A stretch of 64,000 nucleotides of DNA from Flavobacteriaceae bacterium. Lineage in GTDB: Bacteria > Bacteroidota > Bacteroidia > Flavobacteriales > Flavobacteriaceae. Position numbers and translations under genes: made by a program. This document shows, in pieces, positions 1-10,106 of this stretch. How positions within the stretch are numbered: the stretch's first letter is position 1; the number at the start of each line of letters is the position of its first letter. The stretch lies in assembly GCA_003443635.1 (NCBI GenBank), contig CP031964.1, forward strand, positions 3,194,321 through 3,258,320. The letters run 5' to 3'. The notes beneath the pieces were generated by a model. That model saw nothing but the letters and a program-made list of their open reading frames with translations, had not been told where the DNA came from and ran no database searches.

Positions 1-1041
1 TTCTTTGTTAGTACTATGGTTTTAACGCTTTACACTAATTTATTAATTGGATTACTTGGTGGATTATTATTGGCCATGTTTAGTCATATGCTACTGGCAA
101 AGATGTCCATACCTCAATTTTTTAAAATGGTTTATCGATCGGGTTCAAATTTGGTTATAAAACCAGATGGCAGCTATGATATAAAAGTGAAAGGGATTGC
201 AAATTTTTTAGGCATCTTAAAAATCGATAAAATGGTAGCTCAAATTCCTTCTGGAGCAGACGTGAATATTGATTTATCGGAAACAAGATTGGTAGGCATT
301 ACTTATATGGATTATATAGTAGATTATCTAAAGATACAAAAGAATACAGGTGGTAATGTCATAATTAACGGACTGGATTCTCATGTTTCATCCTCTACCT
401 ATAACAGAGCTTTAAAAATTGCTTTAAATAATCAAGTAGAAAAATTATCAGCAAGGCAAAATCGATTACAAAATTTAGCCAATGAAAAAGATTATCAATA
501 CACGAGTCAAGTAGATTGGAATACTACCTATCTAAAGAAATTTCACTTTTTTGAAATTAGACCTATCGAACGCAAATCTAATTGTCTCAAAGGAATATTT
601 AAAGATTTAAATGTGCCTTGGGAAATTGCTGACGTAACTTTTAGTGAAGGGGCAGCTTTTACGGCGGAAACCTTTAATACTACACTGATGGTTTTAAAAC
701 TGCCTAAAAAAATACCCATTTTCACAATGGAAAAAGAAGGAGTATTTGACAAAATAATTGACCGTGTGAGAGCATATACAGGCTATAAAGATGTTGATTT
801 TGAGATGTATCCCGATTTTTCCAGAAAATTTCTCCTTATGGGAAATAAGGAAGCAGAAATTAGATTATTTTTTACAGATGAAATCATTCGTTTTTTCGAA
901 AGTCATCAGATTTATCATTTAGAAAGTAATGGTGAAGCACTAGTTATTTTTGATAAAATTAAATTGGCAAGGACAGATGAAACCATTGCGTTTATAGATT
1001 ATGGTAAAGAATTAGCTACGCTATTGGATTTAATAGATTAG
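1..1041 (+). CDS. SulP-type anion transporter, C-terminal part (5' end outside window)
   Basis: The reading frame is open to base 1, so the ATG at 16 is an internal methionine and not the start. The visible part begins with the last hydrophobic segment (residues about 5-30), followed by a STAS-like domain (about 50-135) with the DLSET..VG and NVIINGLD strands typical of SulP transporters. After that comes an extension of about 200 residues that I do not recognise. SulP proteins move sulfate, bicarbonate or other anions across the inner membrane; the substrate cannot be told from this part. The fold call rests on the last helix plus the STAS pattern, so it is probable rather than certain. Confidence 0.65.
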   Translation, partial: FFVSTMVLTLYTNLLIGLLGGLLLAMFSHMLLAKMSIPQFFKMVYRSGSNLVIKPDGSYDIKVKGIANFLGILKIDKMVAQIPSGADVNIDLSETRLVGITYMDYIVDYLKIQKNTGGNVIINGLDSHVSSSTYNRALKIALNNQVEKLSARQNRLQNLANEKDYQYTSQVDWNTTYLKKFHFFEIRPIERKSNCLKGIFKDLNVPWEIADVTFSEGAAFTAETFNTTLMVLKLPKKIPIFTMEKEGVFDKIIDRVRAYTGYKDVDFEMYPDFSRKFLLMGNKEAEIRLFFTDEIIRFFESHQIYHLESNGEALVIFDKIKLARTDETIAFIDYGKELATLLDLID

Positions 1042-1197
1042 TAACAAAATAAAAAACAGCACCCAATAATGGCTATAAGTAATTGCTTCGCAACGAAATG
1101 ATAGTCTACCGTTGTGAACAATTAAAAATTAATAGATTGACAAGAATGTCATAAAAATGTCACAAACAAACCGTTATCAAAAAGATAAATTCATAAG

Positions 1198-1205
1198 TAG
1201 TTTTG
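1198..1205 (+). promoter_or_regulatory. Putative Bacteroidota-type -7 box for the XRE gene
   Basis: TAGTTTTG matches the TAnnTTTG consensus of the Bacteroidota primary sigma factor and lies 25 bases before the ATG at 1231. No clear TTG box is seen at the -33 spacing. The rest of 1042-1230 holds no gene that I can see. Confidence 0.4.
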
Positions 1206-1230
1206 TCAAAAAAATAAACTAAAATTAATT

Positions 1231-1794
1231 ATGAACGAAATCGGAAAAAAAATTAGAGATATAAGAAAGAAAAAAGGATTATCTCAAGAAGAGTTAGCTG
1301 AATCTGCAAAAGTGAATTTAAGAACAATTCAGCGAATTGAAAATAATGACAGTGAACCTCGTGGAAAAACTCTGAATTTAATTTGTGAAGTTCTTGACAT
1401 AAATGCAGAAAACATTCTAGGTTATGGAAAACAAGAGGACAAAAGTTATCTAATAATCTTTCATCTTTCAGTAATAGTATTTTTAGCAATTCCAGTTGGA
1501 AACATAATTCTTCCTTTGATTTTATGGGTTAACAAAAAAGACAAAGTAATCGGATTAAAAGAAATTGGAGCAAATCTTTTAAATTTTCAAATAATCTGGT
1601 CAATATTAGCTTTTATTTCAATAAGTACTTTTGCGTTGTTTAAAATAATGCATTATGGAACTTATAAAATTCTGTTTTATGTGTTTATTGGACTTTACAC
1701 TTTGAATATAATATTACCGATATTGTTTGCTATTAAAACCAATAAAGGAAAAACTGAAAAACTTTACCCAAGTATAATAAAACTGATAAAATAA
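1231..1794 (+). CDS. XRE-family HTH protein with C-terminal membrane domain
   Basis: Residues 5-60 form a Cro/CI helix-turn-helix (IRDIRKKKGLSQEELAESA, then LRTIQRIENNDSEPRGKTL). Residues 70-180 hold about four hydrophobic segments resembling DUF4870-type small membrane domains. Such proteins are probably membrane-anchored regulators; the signal sensed and the target genes are unknown. It stands alone with its own putative promoter and faces the convergent gene ending at 1824. The HTH call is firm, while the membrane domain assignment is by pattern only. Confidence 0.75.
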   Translation: MNEIGKKIRDIRKKKGLSQEELAESAKVNLRTIQRIENNDSEPRGKTLNLICEVLDINAENILGYGKQEDKSYLIIFHLSVIVFLAIPVGNIILPLILWVNKKDKVIGLKEIGANLLNFQIIWSILAFISISTFALFKIMHYGTYKILFYVFIGLYTLNIILPILFAIKTNKGKTEKLYPSIIKLIK

Positions 1795-1823
1795 CTAGTG
1801 ACAACACTGTATATAATTTATCA

Positions 1824-3377
1824 CTAGTGTTCTTTAATTTCCAAAAAATGTTTCTCTTTAATTACCTGATCTACAGGTATATTTTCAATTTTACATTTTA
1901 ACCAGGAGAGAATATCTAAATACAAAAATGCACGTCTTTCGTAAGGATCTTCTTCATAAGGCTTTAGTTTTTCGTATAGACTTGCGAATTGTTTTTTTAA
2001 TTGATGTGGATAAACATCTCCTAAATTTCTTAAAAATATTATTATCTCTTTTTGCACTTCATATAAATCTTTCATTTTTATTAAAAACTTATATGTACTC
2101 TTAATAAGTAGTTCTAAATTATAATCTAATCCAGCTTCATAATGAGCTATTAAGTTAAGTATTCTAGAAAAACATAATAGATCTTCACGCATTGAAAGAG
2201 ATTTATTAGAGGTAATCTTTTCTAGGTATAAAATACATTTTCTATACTCTCCAGCTCCAAAATACAAACAAGCAATTTTATAATAAAATACCATAATATG
2301 ATGCTCGTCAATTCTATTTTTATGTTTTTTTAAGCCTTCTAAAACTTCATCAACAAAAGCTAAACCTTCTTTAAAAGAACCTTTCATAAAATATAGATTA
2401 AACTTATTAGTATAAGTATATAAAAAAGTAAGGCTTACTATATTTTCGTTTTTTGGAAATTCTTTTTCTTTAGAAAAATTCTCAAGATTAATTAATGCTT
2501 GTTTAAATTTATAATATTGTCTGTTAAAAAATAAAGCTTCTAGCAAATAGTGATTCCCTTTTAGAAAAAAAACAGGATTAATAGCAATCATATTTTTATT
2601 GTCATAAAACAAATTAACCCATTTAGACGAATATTTATAACATGCTAAAAAATCTTGAGTTAAAAAACTATACCATAAATAAGATTGATAGAGCCATAAT
2701 TTTTCTCTAAACTCTAACTCCTTAATATTATATTCTGGGAGGTTGTCATTAAAATAATCTCTAACTTGCTGATGTTCTTCTTTATTTTTAACATACCCTG
2801 TTTTTAAAAACATTCCGTATAATTGAAGTGATAAATTTGACAATTTACTCGTTAAAACGTTTTTCTCACTAAACTCTTTTGCTTGTGTTATTAATTCATT
2901 AGCTCTACCACTTATGCTCCTAGTAATGTATTGTGATTCTATTACTTTTTCTAATTCAACAATCTCATAAGCTAAATTTTTCTCTTGATTTAAAATAGCT
3001 ACTTCTTTCGATTTCCCTAAGATTTTCAAACTCTGCTTATACAAACCTTTGTGATACAATATTGAGGCGAAATCCAATTGCTCTCTAATTTGGGATCTTA
3101 CATTTTGATGTAATGGATTAAGTTTTAAACTAATAAGGATTTGCTTGTATAAGTGAACTTTTACATTTGCGAGTTGTTGTTTTTTGACAATTCCTTTTTT
3201 TAAAATTTCTGTTTCATTATACGTTAAAGATTTTTCTAGAAAATTAAATAAATTTAAAAATTTAGAGTCCGAATTAATATCTAAACGACCTACGTAAAGC
3301 TTGAATTGTCTTTTTTCAGATTTAGTAAGTGACTTTATTAATAAAAATAAATTATCTTTTTGGTATTTAGTCATCAA
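1824..3377 (-). CDS. Hypothetical alpha-helical repeat protein
   Basis: A 517-residue protein with no signal peptide or membrane segment. It opens with a basic motif (LIKSLTKSEKRQFKLYV) that I associate with a conserved Bacteroidota hypothetical family. The rest looks like degenerate helical hairpins of TPR/SEL type (for example residues 340-400), which suggests a protein-binding scaffold. No catalytic motif was seen. It is divergent from leuA with 144 bases between the starts, so the two share a regulatory region. The function is unknown. Confidence 0.6.
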   Translation of the reverse strand: MMTKYQKDNLFLLIKSLTKSEKRQFKLYVGRLDINSDSKFLNLFNFLEKSLTYNETEILKKGIVKKQQLANVKVHLYKQILISLKLNPLHQNVRSQIREQLDFASILYHKGLYKQSLKILGKSKEVAILNQEKNLAYEIVELEKVIESQYITRSISGRANELITQAKEFSEKNVLTSKLSNLSLQLYGMFLKTGYVKNKEEHQQVRDYFNDNLPEYNIKELEFREKLWLYQSYLWYSFLTQDFLACYKYSSKWVNLFYDNKNMIAINPVFFLKGNHYLLEALFFNRQYYKFKQALINLENFSKEKEFPKNENIVSLTFLYTYTNKFNLYFMKGSFKEGLAFVDEVLEGLKKHKNRIDEHHIMVFYYKIACLYFGAGEYRKCILYLEKITSNKSLSMREDLLCFSRILNLIAHYEAGLDYNLELLIKSTYKFLIKMKDLYEVQKEIIIFLRNLGDVYPHQLKKQFASLYEKLKPYEEDPYERRAFLYLDILSWLKCKIENIPVDQVIKEKHFLEIKEH

Positions 3378-3430
3378 ATAAAATTAAAGTTAATCAATTA
3401 CTAATCAATTGTTTGAGTTGTTTTTTTCAA

Positions 3431-3456
3431 TTTGAACATCGTACAATCAGTTCAAA
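3431..3456. promoter_or_regulatory. Inverted repeat between the divergent genes upstream of leuA
   Basis: TTTGAAC (3431-3437) and GTTCAAA (3450-3456) form perfect 7-base arms with a 12-base spacer, placed midway between the divergent starts at 3377 and 3522. It could be an operator, but no regulator can be named. No leader peptide was found in front of leuA, unlike the arg, ilv and thr units. Confidence 0.25.
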
Positions 3457-3521
3457 AATCTCTTCCTTAAATAATTCCAAAATATAAATTAGCCTCACAA
3501 TACAAAAATATATTTTGATAA

Positions 3522-4706
3522 ATGTCAATTATTAATACTTCTAATGTTCAAATTTTTGATACAACTCTTAGAGATGGAGAACAAGTTCCCGGTTGTAAAT
3601 TAAATACTGAACAAAAATTAATTATAGCTGAACAACTTGATCGACTTGGTGTTGACGTTATTGAAGCTGGATTTCCAATTTCAAGTCCTGGCGATTTTAA
3701 ATCGGTCGAAAGAATTTCTAAAATTGTTAAAAACGCAACAGTTTGTGGGTTATCCAGAGCTGTTAAAAATGATATAAAAGTAACTTCAGAGGCTTTAAAG
3801 TATGCTAAAAAACCAAGAATACATACAGGCATAGGCACTTCTGATTCTCATATAAAATTTAAATTTAAATCTGATCGTCAGTCAATTATAGAACGTGCTT
3901 TTGAAGCTGTAAAATATGCAAAATCTTTTGTTGAAGATGTGGAGTTTTATGCAGAAGATGCTGGACGTACTGATAATGATTATTTAGCTAAGATTTGCGA
4001 GGCTGCCATTAAAGCTGGAGCTACAGTTTTAAATATTCCAGATACTACTGGTTATTGTTTACCTAGCGAATATGGAGAGAAGATCAAATATTTAAAAGAG
4101 AATGTAAAAGGTATTGAAAAAGCAATTTTATCTTGCCATTGTCATAACGATCTAGGTTTAGCTACTGCAAACTCTATAGAAGGGGTTATTAATGGAGCTC
4201 GACAAATAGAATGTACTATTAATGGCATTGGAGAACGCGCTGGAAATACTGCTTTAGAAGAAGTCGTGATGATTTTAAAACAACATCCTTATCTTAATTT
4301 AGACACCAATATTGAAACTTCTATGCTTTATGAAATAAGCCAATTAGTTTCTGATAATATGGGAGTACATCCACAACCTAATAAAGCAATAGTAGGCGCC
4401 AATGCATTTGCTCACAGTTCTGGAATTCATCAAGATGGTGTTATTAAAAATCGTGAAACATACGAAATCATTAATCCTAAAGATGTTGGCGTCACAGAAT
4501 CTGCAATAATACTTACGGCCAGAAGTGGAAGAGCTGCTCTTGCCTACAAAGCAAAAAACATTGGTTACGAATTAACTAAACTTCAATTGGATGATGTTTA
4601 CATGTCATTCTTAAATTTTGCCGACAAGAATAAAACCATTAATGATACTGACATTCATCAAATCATTGAATCTAGTAATGTTTACCAACAAATAGTTTCT
4701 GCATAA
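3522..4706 (+). CDS. leuA: 2-isopropylmalate synthase
   Basis: It condenses acetyl-CoA with 2-oxoisovalerate, the first step of leucine synthesis. The HMGL-like TIM barrel starts with [13 protein letters not shown] (residues 12-24) and carries the metal-binding CHCHNDLG segment and the HSSGIHQDG motif in the linker region. At 394 residues it lacks most of the C-terminal leucine-binding domain of the usual 500-residue enzyme, so classical feedback inhibition may be absent. The stop overlaps the leuC start by one base. The ATG follows a TATTTTG box by only 4 bases (ATAA), which hints at a leaderless mRNA. The arrangement leuACDB supports leucine over homocitrate or citramalate. Confidence 0.93.
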   Translation: MSIINTSNVQIFDTTLRDGEQVPGCKLNTEQKLIIAEQLDRLGVDVIEAGFPISSPGDFKSVERISKIVKNATVCGLSRAVKNDIKVTSEALKYAKKPRIHTGIGTSDSHIKFKFKSDRQSIIERAFEAVKYAKSFVEDVEFYAEDAGRTDNDYLAKICEAAIKAGATVLNIPDTTGYCLPSEYGEKIKYLKENVKGIEKAILSCHCHNDLGLATANSIEGVINGARQIECTINGIGERAGNTALEEVVMILKQHPYLNLDTNIETSMLYEISQLVSDNMGVHPQPNKAIVGANAFAHSSGIHQDGVIKNRETYEIINPKDVGVTESAIILTARSGRAALAYKAKNIGYELTKLQLDDVYMSFLNFADKNKTINDTDIHQIIESSNVYQQIVSA

Positions 4707-6088
4707 TGAAAAAGACATTATTTGATAAAGTTTGGGATACACATATTGTTGATTCAATTAAAAACGGACCGCAAATATTATATATTGACAAACATTTAAT
4801 CCACGAAGTTACAAGTCCGCAAGCTTTTAAAGAATTAGAAGAACGTAAAATTCCAATTTTTAGACCTCAACAGATTGTAGCTACTGCAGATCATAACACA
4901 CCAACACTAAATCAGCATTTACCTATACAGGATAAATTATCTAAAAAACAACTTGAGCAACTCTCTTCAAACTGTACCAAAAATAACATCTTGCTTTTTG
5001 AATTAAGTCATAAATACAATGGTATTGTACATGTTATGGCGCCAGAATTAGGCATTACCCAACCTGGAATGACTATAGTTTGTGGTGATAGTCACACCTC
5101 AACACATGGTGCTTTTGGAGCAATAGCTTTCGGCATTGGTACAAGTCAAGTTGCTCAAGTTTTTGCTAGTCAATGTTTATTACTAACAAAACCTAAAAGT
5201 TTACGTATTACAGTAAGTGGTACTCTTAATAAAGGTGTGCTTCCTAAAGATGTTATTCTCTATATTATTTCTAAAGTAGGTACTAACGCAGGTACAGGAT
5301 ATTTTTGTGAATATGCAGGGAATGTGTTTGAAAATATGAGTATGGAAGGGCGTATGACCGTATGTAATATGAGTATAGAAATGGGAGCACGTGGTGGAAT
5401 GATTGCGCCAGATGAAACTACTTTTGAGTATGTAAAAGGAAGAAAGTTTGCTCCAAAAGAAAGTGCTTTTGACCAAAAAGTAGCTTACTGGAAAACTTTA
5501 CCTACAGATGTAGGCGCCACCTTTGATAAAGAATACTTTTTTGAAGCAGAAGATATAGAGCCAATGATAACTTATGGTACAAATCCTGGAATGGGAATTA
5601 AAGTTTCAGGAACAATCCCAACATCAGAGGATATCTCGTTAAAAAAGTCATTGAAGTATATGGACTTTAAAGTTGGTGAATCTTTAATAAATAAACCTAT
5701 TAATTATGTATTTATAGGCAGTTGCACTAATTCTAGAATTGAAGATTTTAGGATTGCAGCTAATTATATAAAAGGAAAACAAAAAGCGAAAAATGTAACA
5801 GCTTGGCTTGTTCCTGGTAGCAAACAAGTAGAAGCACAAATTGTAAACGAAGGTTTAAAAACAGTTTTTGAAACTGCTGGATTTGAATTACGCCAACCTG
5901 GATGTTCTGCTTGTTTGGCTATGAATGATGATAAAATCCCGCAAGGCGAATATTGTGTATCTACTTCAAATAGAAATTTCGAAGGGCGTCAAGGGCAAGG
6001 GTCGCGAACAATTTTAGCAAGCCCCTTAATTGCAGCAGCCACAGCTATTGAAGGTAAAATTATTGATATTACAAAACAATTAAACTAA
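4706..6088 (+). CDS. leuC: 3-isopropylmalate dehydratase large subunit
   Basis: Aconitase-family large subunit that isomerises 2- to 3-isopropylmalate together with LeuD. The [4Fe-4S] ligands are visible as [10 protein letters not shown] and [10 protein letters not shown], and [13 protein letters not shown] is a family hallmark. At 460 residues it has the usual length for a two-subunit bacterial enzyme. It overlaps leuA and leuD by one base on each side, so translation is likely coupled. Confidence 0.96.
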   Translation: MKKTLFDKVWDTHIVDSIKNGPQILYIDKHLIHEVTSPQAFKELEERKIPIFRPQQIVATADHNTPTLNQHLPIQDKLSKKQLEQLSSNCTKNNILLFELSHKYNGIVHVMAPELGITQPGMTIVCGDSHTSTHGAFGAIAFGIGTSQVAQVFASQCLLLTKPKSLRITVSGTLNKGVLPKDVILYIISKVGTNAGTGYFCEYAGNVFENMSMEGRMTVCNMSIEMGARGGMIAPDETTFEYVKGRKFAPKESAFDQKVAYWKTLPTDVGATFDKEYFFEAEDIEPMITYGTNPGMGIKVSGTIPTSEDISLKKSLKYMDFKVGESLINKPINYVFIGSCTNSRIEDFRIAANYIKGKQKAKNVTAWLVPGSKQVEAQIVNEGLKTVFETAGFELRQPGCSACLAMNDDKIPQGEYCVSTSNRNFEGRQGQGSRTILASPLIAAATAIEGKIIDITKQLN

Positions 6089-6675
6089 TGGAAAAATTTA
6101 CAACGCTAACCTCTAAAGCAGTACCATTAGCCATTGAAAATATAGATACTGATCAAATTATTCCTGCTCGATTTTTAAAAGCTACAGATCGAAAAGGGTT
6201 TGGTGAAAATGTCTTTAGAGATTGGAGATATAAAAAGGATGGTGATATAAACACTGAATTCATACTAAACAACGATCGTTATTCTGGAAACATTTTAGTA
6301 GCTGGTAATAATTTTGGTTGTGGTTCTAGTAGAGAACATGCAGCATGGGCATTAGCTGATTATGGGTTTAAAGTTATCGTTTCTAGCTTTTATGCAGATA
6401 TCTTTAAAGGAAATGCTTTAAATAATGGGTTATTACCCGTAGAAGTGTCTTCAGGTTTTTTAAGTGTACTTTTAGAAACCATAACTTTAAATCCGGATAC
6501 TCATATTAAAGTTGATTTAGAAGCTCAAAAAATTTCAATTTCTGATACTTTATCAGAATCATTTGAAATTGACACTTATAAAAAAACTTGTTTAATTAAT
6601 GGTTATGATGACATTGATTATTTGCTAAGTAAAACATCAGAAATTGAAATTTTTGAAACCAATAAAACTTATTAA
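6088..6675 (+). CDS. leuD: 3-isopropylmalate dehydratase small subunit
   Basis: The swivel subunit that completes the LeuCD active site. [14 protein letters not shown] (residues 18-31) and [17 protein letters not shown] are the family signatures. At 195 residues it is of normal length. It overlaps leuC by one base and leuB follows after 3 bases. Confidence 0.96.
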   Translation: MEKFTTLTSKAVPLAIENIDTDQIIPARFLKATDRKGFGENVFRDWRYKKDGDINTEFILNNDRYSGNILVAGNNFGCGSSREHAAWALADYGFKVIVSSFYADIFKGNALNNGLLPVEVSSGFLSVLLETITLNPDTHIKVDLEAQKISISDTLSESFEIDTYKKTCLINGYDDIDYLLSKTSEIEIFETNKTY

Positions 6676-6678
6676 AAA

Positions 6679-7797
6679 ATGATATTAAAAATAGCTGTTC
6701 TACCAGGTGATGGCATAGGTCCAGAAGTTACTACACAAGCTGTTAAAGTATTAAAAGCTATCGCATTAGAATTTGACCATACTTTTAGCTTTGATTACGC
6801 TCCAGTAGGAGCCATAGCTATCAATAAATATAACTCTCCTCTTCCTGATGATACACTTAATCTGTGTAAAGCTTCTGACGCTATTTTATTTGGAGCTATT
6901 GGAGATCCAAAATATGACAATGATCCGTCTGCAGAAATAAGGCCAGAACAAGGGCTTTTAAAATTAAGAAAAGAGTTAGAGCTATATACAAACATCAGAC
7001 CCGTAAAAGCTTACGAAACACTTTTAAATAAATCGCCTTTAAAGCGTAACATTATAGAAGGTACCGATATAAGCATTTACAGAGAACTTACTGGAGGTAT
7101 TTATTTTGGAGAGCGTAAACTAAGTGATGATGGAAATACAGCTTCAGATTTATGCAAATATTCTCGTTTAGAAATTGAACGTATTGCTTATTTGGCTTTT
7201 AAAGCAGCACAATCTAGAAAAAACAAATTGACTTTAATAGATAAAGCTAATGTTTTAGAGAGCTCACGTTTATGGCGAAAAGTAGTTACAGAAATAGCTG
7301 AAGATTTTCCAGATGTAACTCTTAATTTCTTATTTGTAGATAATGCAGCAATGCAAATGATATTAAATCCAAAACAATTTGATGTGATTTTAACAGAGAA
7401 TATGTTTGGGGATATTATTAGTGACGAAGCTAGTGTAATTGGTGGGTCAATTGGATTATTGGCGTCAGCTTCTGTAGGAGACCGTTATGCATTGTTCGAA
7501 CCTATTCACGGATCATATCCTCAAGCAACAGGTAAAAATATTGCCAATCCCGTAGCTTCCATTCTGTCTGCAGCGATGTTGTTAGATCATTTCGAGTTAT
7601 ATAATGAAGCAGATATTATCAGAAAAGGAGTAGAAAAATCATTACAGTTACATATTACAACTCCCGATTTAAATACTGAAACAGATACGATAACCACAAG
7701 CAAAGTTGGTGATTTTATTGAAGATTTTATAAGTAATCCAGAAGATTCAAATCATAATTTTTTAAATATACATTTAGGAAAATCCACTATTATTTAG
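6679..7797 (+). CDS. leuB: 3-isopropylmalate dehydrogenase
   Basis: NAD-dependent oxidative decarboxylation of 3-isopropylmalate. The N-terminus LPGDGIGPEVT, the basic substrate-contact segment around RELTGGIYFGERK, the DKANVLESSRLWRK segment and the C-terminal EPIHGSYPQATGKNIANP all match the family. The length of 372 residues is normal. It is the last gene of leuACDB, and transcription probably ends at the hairpin starting at 7849. Confidence 0.96.
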   Translation: MILKIAVLPGDGIGPEVTTQAVKVLKAIALEFDHTFSFDYAPVGAIAINKYNSPLPDDTLNLCKASDAILFGAIGDPKYDNDPSAEIRPEQGLLKLRKELELYTNIRPVKAYETLLNKSPLKRNIIEGTDISIYRELTGGIYFGERKLSDDGNTASDLCKYSRLEIERIAYLAFKAAQSRKNKLTLIDKANVLESSRLWRKVVTEIAEDFPDVTLNFLFVDNAAMQMILNPKQFDVILTENMFGDIISDEASVIGGSIGLLASASVGDRYALFEPIHGSYPQATGKNIANPVASILSAAMLLDHFELYNEADIIRKGVEKSLQLHITTPDLNTETDTITTSKVGDFIEDFISNPEDSNHNFLNIHLGKSTII

Positions 7798-7848
7798 TTT
7801 AAAAAGGTTAGTATTAAAAAATTTTGGTGGATTCCTAATTATTAATTA

Positions 7849-7878
7849 GCGCACTTTTTTATAGTGCGCTTTTTATTT
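7849..7878 (+). terminator. Intrinsic terminator after leuB
   Basis: GCGCACT (7849-7855) pairs perfectly with AGTGCGC (7863-7869) around a 7-base loop and is followed by a T-rich tail. It serves the plus strand; the opposite strand lacks a T-run after the stem. The tail reaches the thrC stop codon, a tight convergent arrangement. Confidence 0.85.
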
Positions 7879-9176
7879 TATTGAAGTAAATATTCTTTTA
7901 AATCTTTATAATTTTTAATTTGAATACTTCTTTTACTACGACTCATGATTTCAGAAATTTGAGAAGGAATAGGTAAACTATCAGCTATTTTCGCAGGCAT
8001 TACATCTAAAAACTTAATAGGATGAGCGGTTTCTAAAAACACACCTTGAATATTTTCTTTATCTTTTAAATAATCTCGTAAAGCCAAGTATCCAATAGTT
8101 CCGTGTGGGTCCGAAATATAATTATTTGTTTCAAATAAATATTTAATTCCTTCTATCGTATCATCATCTGTATAACTATATCCTGAAAGATGTTCTTGTA
8201 ACAATTTTATATTGTTTTGATACAGATGTTTAATGCGAATAAAATTACTAGGTGCACCTACATCCATAGCATTAGATATTGTTTGTATAGATGATTTAGG
8301 GTTATATTTTCCAGTTTCCAAATAAGAAGGAACTACATTATTAATGTTAGTACCAGCTACAAAATGATGTATTGGTAATCCTAATTTTTGTGCCATCATA
8401 CCAGCACAAATATTACCATAATTTCCACTAGGTACTGAAAATACTAATTTTTTATTTAAAGATTTCAATTCTTTATAAGCAAAGAAAAAATAAAACATCT
8501 GTGGCAACCATCTCGCTACATTTATTGAGTTTGCAGAAGTTAAGGTTTTAACGCCATTATAGTCAACATCTAAAAATGCTTCTTTCACCATTGATTGGCA
8601 GTCATCAAAGGTTCCGTTAACTTCTAAGGCAGTAATGTTTTTCCCTAAAGTGGTCAGTTGTTTTTCTTGTATGTCACTTACTTTACCACTAGGGTATAAA
8701 ATAACGACTTCTACTCCTTCAACATCTAAAAACCCGCTTGCTACTGCTCCACCTGTATCTCCAGAGGTAGCCACTAAAACTGTAATTTTTTCTCGAGAAA
8801 ATTTATTCTTATTAAAATATCCTAAACATCTTGCCATAAAACGTGCACCTACATCTTTAAAAGCCATCGTTGGTCCATGATACAGTTCTAAAGCCACAAT
8901 ATTCCCTTCAATTTTTACAATCGGAAAATTAAAGCTAAGAGTATCTTTTATTAGTGCTTTTAAATCTACTGAAGGGATATTATTTCCGACGAATTGTTTG
9001 ATCACTTCAAAAGCAATACTGGTATTATCTAGACTTTCTATTGTATCAAAAAATGATTTTGGCAAAGGGTTAATTTCTGACGGAAAATACAATCCCTTAT
9101 CTGGAGCTAGACCTTTTATTACAGCTTCTTTAAAGGAAACTTTTGGTGCATTATAATTTAAACTAAAGTAATCCAT
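7878..9176 (-). CDS. thrC: Threonine synthase
   Basis: PLP enzyme converting phosphohomoserine to threonine. The cofactor lysine is in GPTMAFKDVGARF (about residues 103-115), and ATSGDTGGAVASGF and VPSGNYGNICAG are cofactor-phosphate and substrate loops. At 432 residues it belongs to the shorter class of threonine synthases. It is the last gene of thrABC, with 2 bases between it and thrB. Confidence 0.95.
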   Translation of the reverse strand: MDYFSLNYNAPKVSFKEAVIKGLAPDKGLYFPSEINPLPKSFFDTIESLDNTSIAFEVIKQFVGNNIPSVDLKALIKDTLSFNFPIVKIEGNIVALELYHGPTMAFKDVGARFMARCLGYFNKNKFSREKITVLVATSGDTGGAVASGFLDVEGVEVVILYPSGKVSDIQEKQLTTLGKNITALEVNGTFDDCQSMVKEAFLDVDYNGVKTLTSANSINVARWLPQMFYFFFAYKELKSLNKKLVFSVPSGNYGNICAGMMAQKLGLPIHHFVAGTNINNVVPSYLETGKYNPKSSIQTISNAMDVGAPSNFIRIKHLYQNNIKLLQEHLSGYSYTDDDTIEGIKYLFETNNYISDPHGTIGYLALRDYLKDKENIQGVFLETAHPIKFLDVMPAKIADSLPIPSQISEIMSRSKRSIQIKNYKDLKEYLLQ

Positions 9177-9178
9177 AA

Positions 9179-10102
9179 TTAATTAAGTATTCTTACTCCT
9201 TGTTTGCCAATTTTAGACACGTATACATTAAATTCTATATTCTTATTTTTATACACATCTGTCATTTTTTCTGCGATTGTATTCGCCAATTTTTCGCCTT
9301 TAGATAATGCAAAAACAGATGGTCCAGATCCTGAAATTCCTGCACCCAAAGCTCCATTATTTATCACTATTTGTTTTATCTCATCAAAATAAGGAATTAA
9401 TTTTTTTCTAATAGGCTCCACGATAACATCCTCTAAAGATCTCCCTATTAAATTATAATCATTACAATATAAACCACTAATTAACCCTCCTACATTTGCC
9501 CATTGTGTAGTCGCATCTGTCAAAAGTATTTCTTTAGGAAGCATTTTACGTCCCTCTTCTGTTTTAAGTTCTATTTGTGGATGAATTATAGTAACAAATA
9601 AATCTTCTGGTGTTGGAATAGAGATAATATCCAAAGGAGAATTACTTCTTATTAATACAAAGCCTCCATTAAGTGCAGCAGAAACATTATCTACTATTGG
9701 CGAACCACAAGCAATTTCCTCTCCTAGTTTTGAAAACTTTACTAGTTCTAATTGAGAGTACTTATTCTCTAATAATTTATTTATTGCAAATGCAGCTCCA
9801 GCACTACTTGCTGCACTACTACCTAAGCCACTTCCTGGTTTGTATTTTTTAAAGATTTGGATATCTACTCCAAAATCTGCTTGACTGTCTTGGAGCATTT
9901 TTTGAGCTACAAAACCAGCAACATTTTTATCAATATTAAATGGTAAATCAGCTCCTTCAATTTTAGAAATAGTAACTTTTTTCGAATTGTTTTTACAAAA
10001 AATCATTTCGTCTCCTAAGTTTTCTAAAGCAAATGCCATTATATCAAAACCACAGGAAATATTTGCAACTGTAGCTGGAGAAAAAATTGTTATTTTTTTC
10101 AT
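9179..10102 (-). CDS. thrB: Homoserine kinase
   Basis: GHMP-family kinase that phosphorylates homoserine. The ATP-binding loop is PGSGLGSSAASSAGA (about residues 90-104), and the C-terminal GAGISGSGPSVFAL closes the GHMP fold. The length of 307 residues is typical. It sits 4 bases after thrA and 2 before thrC, so it is clearly in the operon. Confidence 0.95.
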   Translation of the reverse strand: MKKITIFSPATVANISCGFDIMAFALENLGDEMIFCKNNSKKVTISKIEGADLPFNIDKNVAGFVAQKMLQDSQADFGVDIQIFKKYKPGSGLGSSAASSAGAAFAINKLLENKYSQLELVKFSKLGEEIACGSPIVDNVSAALNGGFVLIRSNSPLDIISIPTPEDLFVTIIHPQIELKTEEGRKMLPKEILLTDATTQWANVGGLISGLYCNDYNLIGRSLEDVIVEPIRKKLIPYFDEIKQIVINNGALGAGISGSGPSVFALSKGEKLANTIAEKMTDVYKNKNIEFNVYVSKIGKQGVRILN

Positions 10103-10106
10103 CTTG

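Noticed and set aside
1042..1230. Mobile-element remnant between the SulP-type gene and the XRE gene
   Set aside because: No inverted repeats, target duplication or transposase fragment could be identified; only a promoter-like box is supported.
3378..3521. Leucine leader peptide upstream of leuA
   Set aside because: No ATG frame with Leu-rich codons exists on the plus strand here, and no terminator-type hairpin with a T-run was found.
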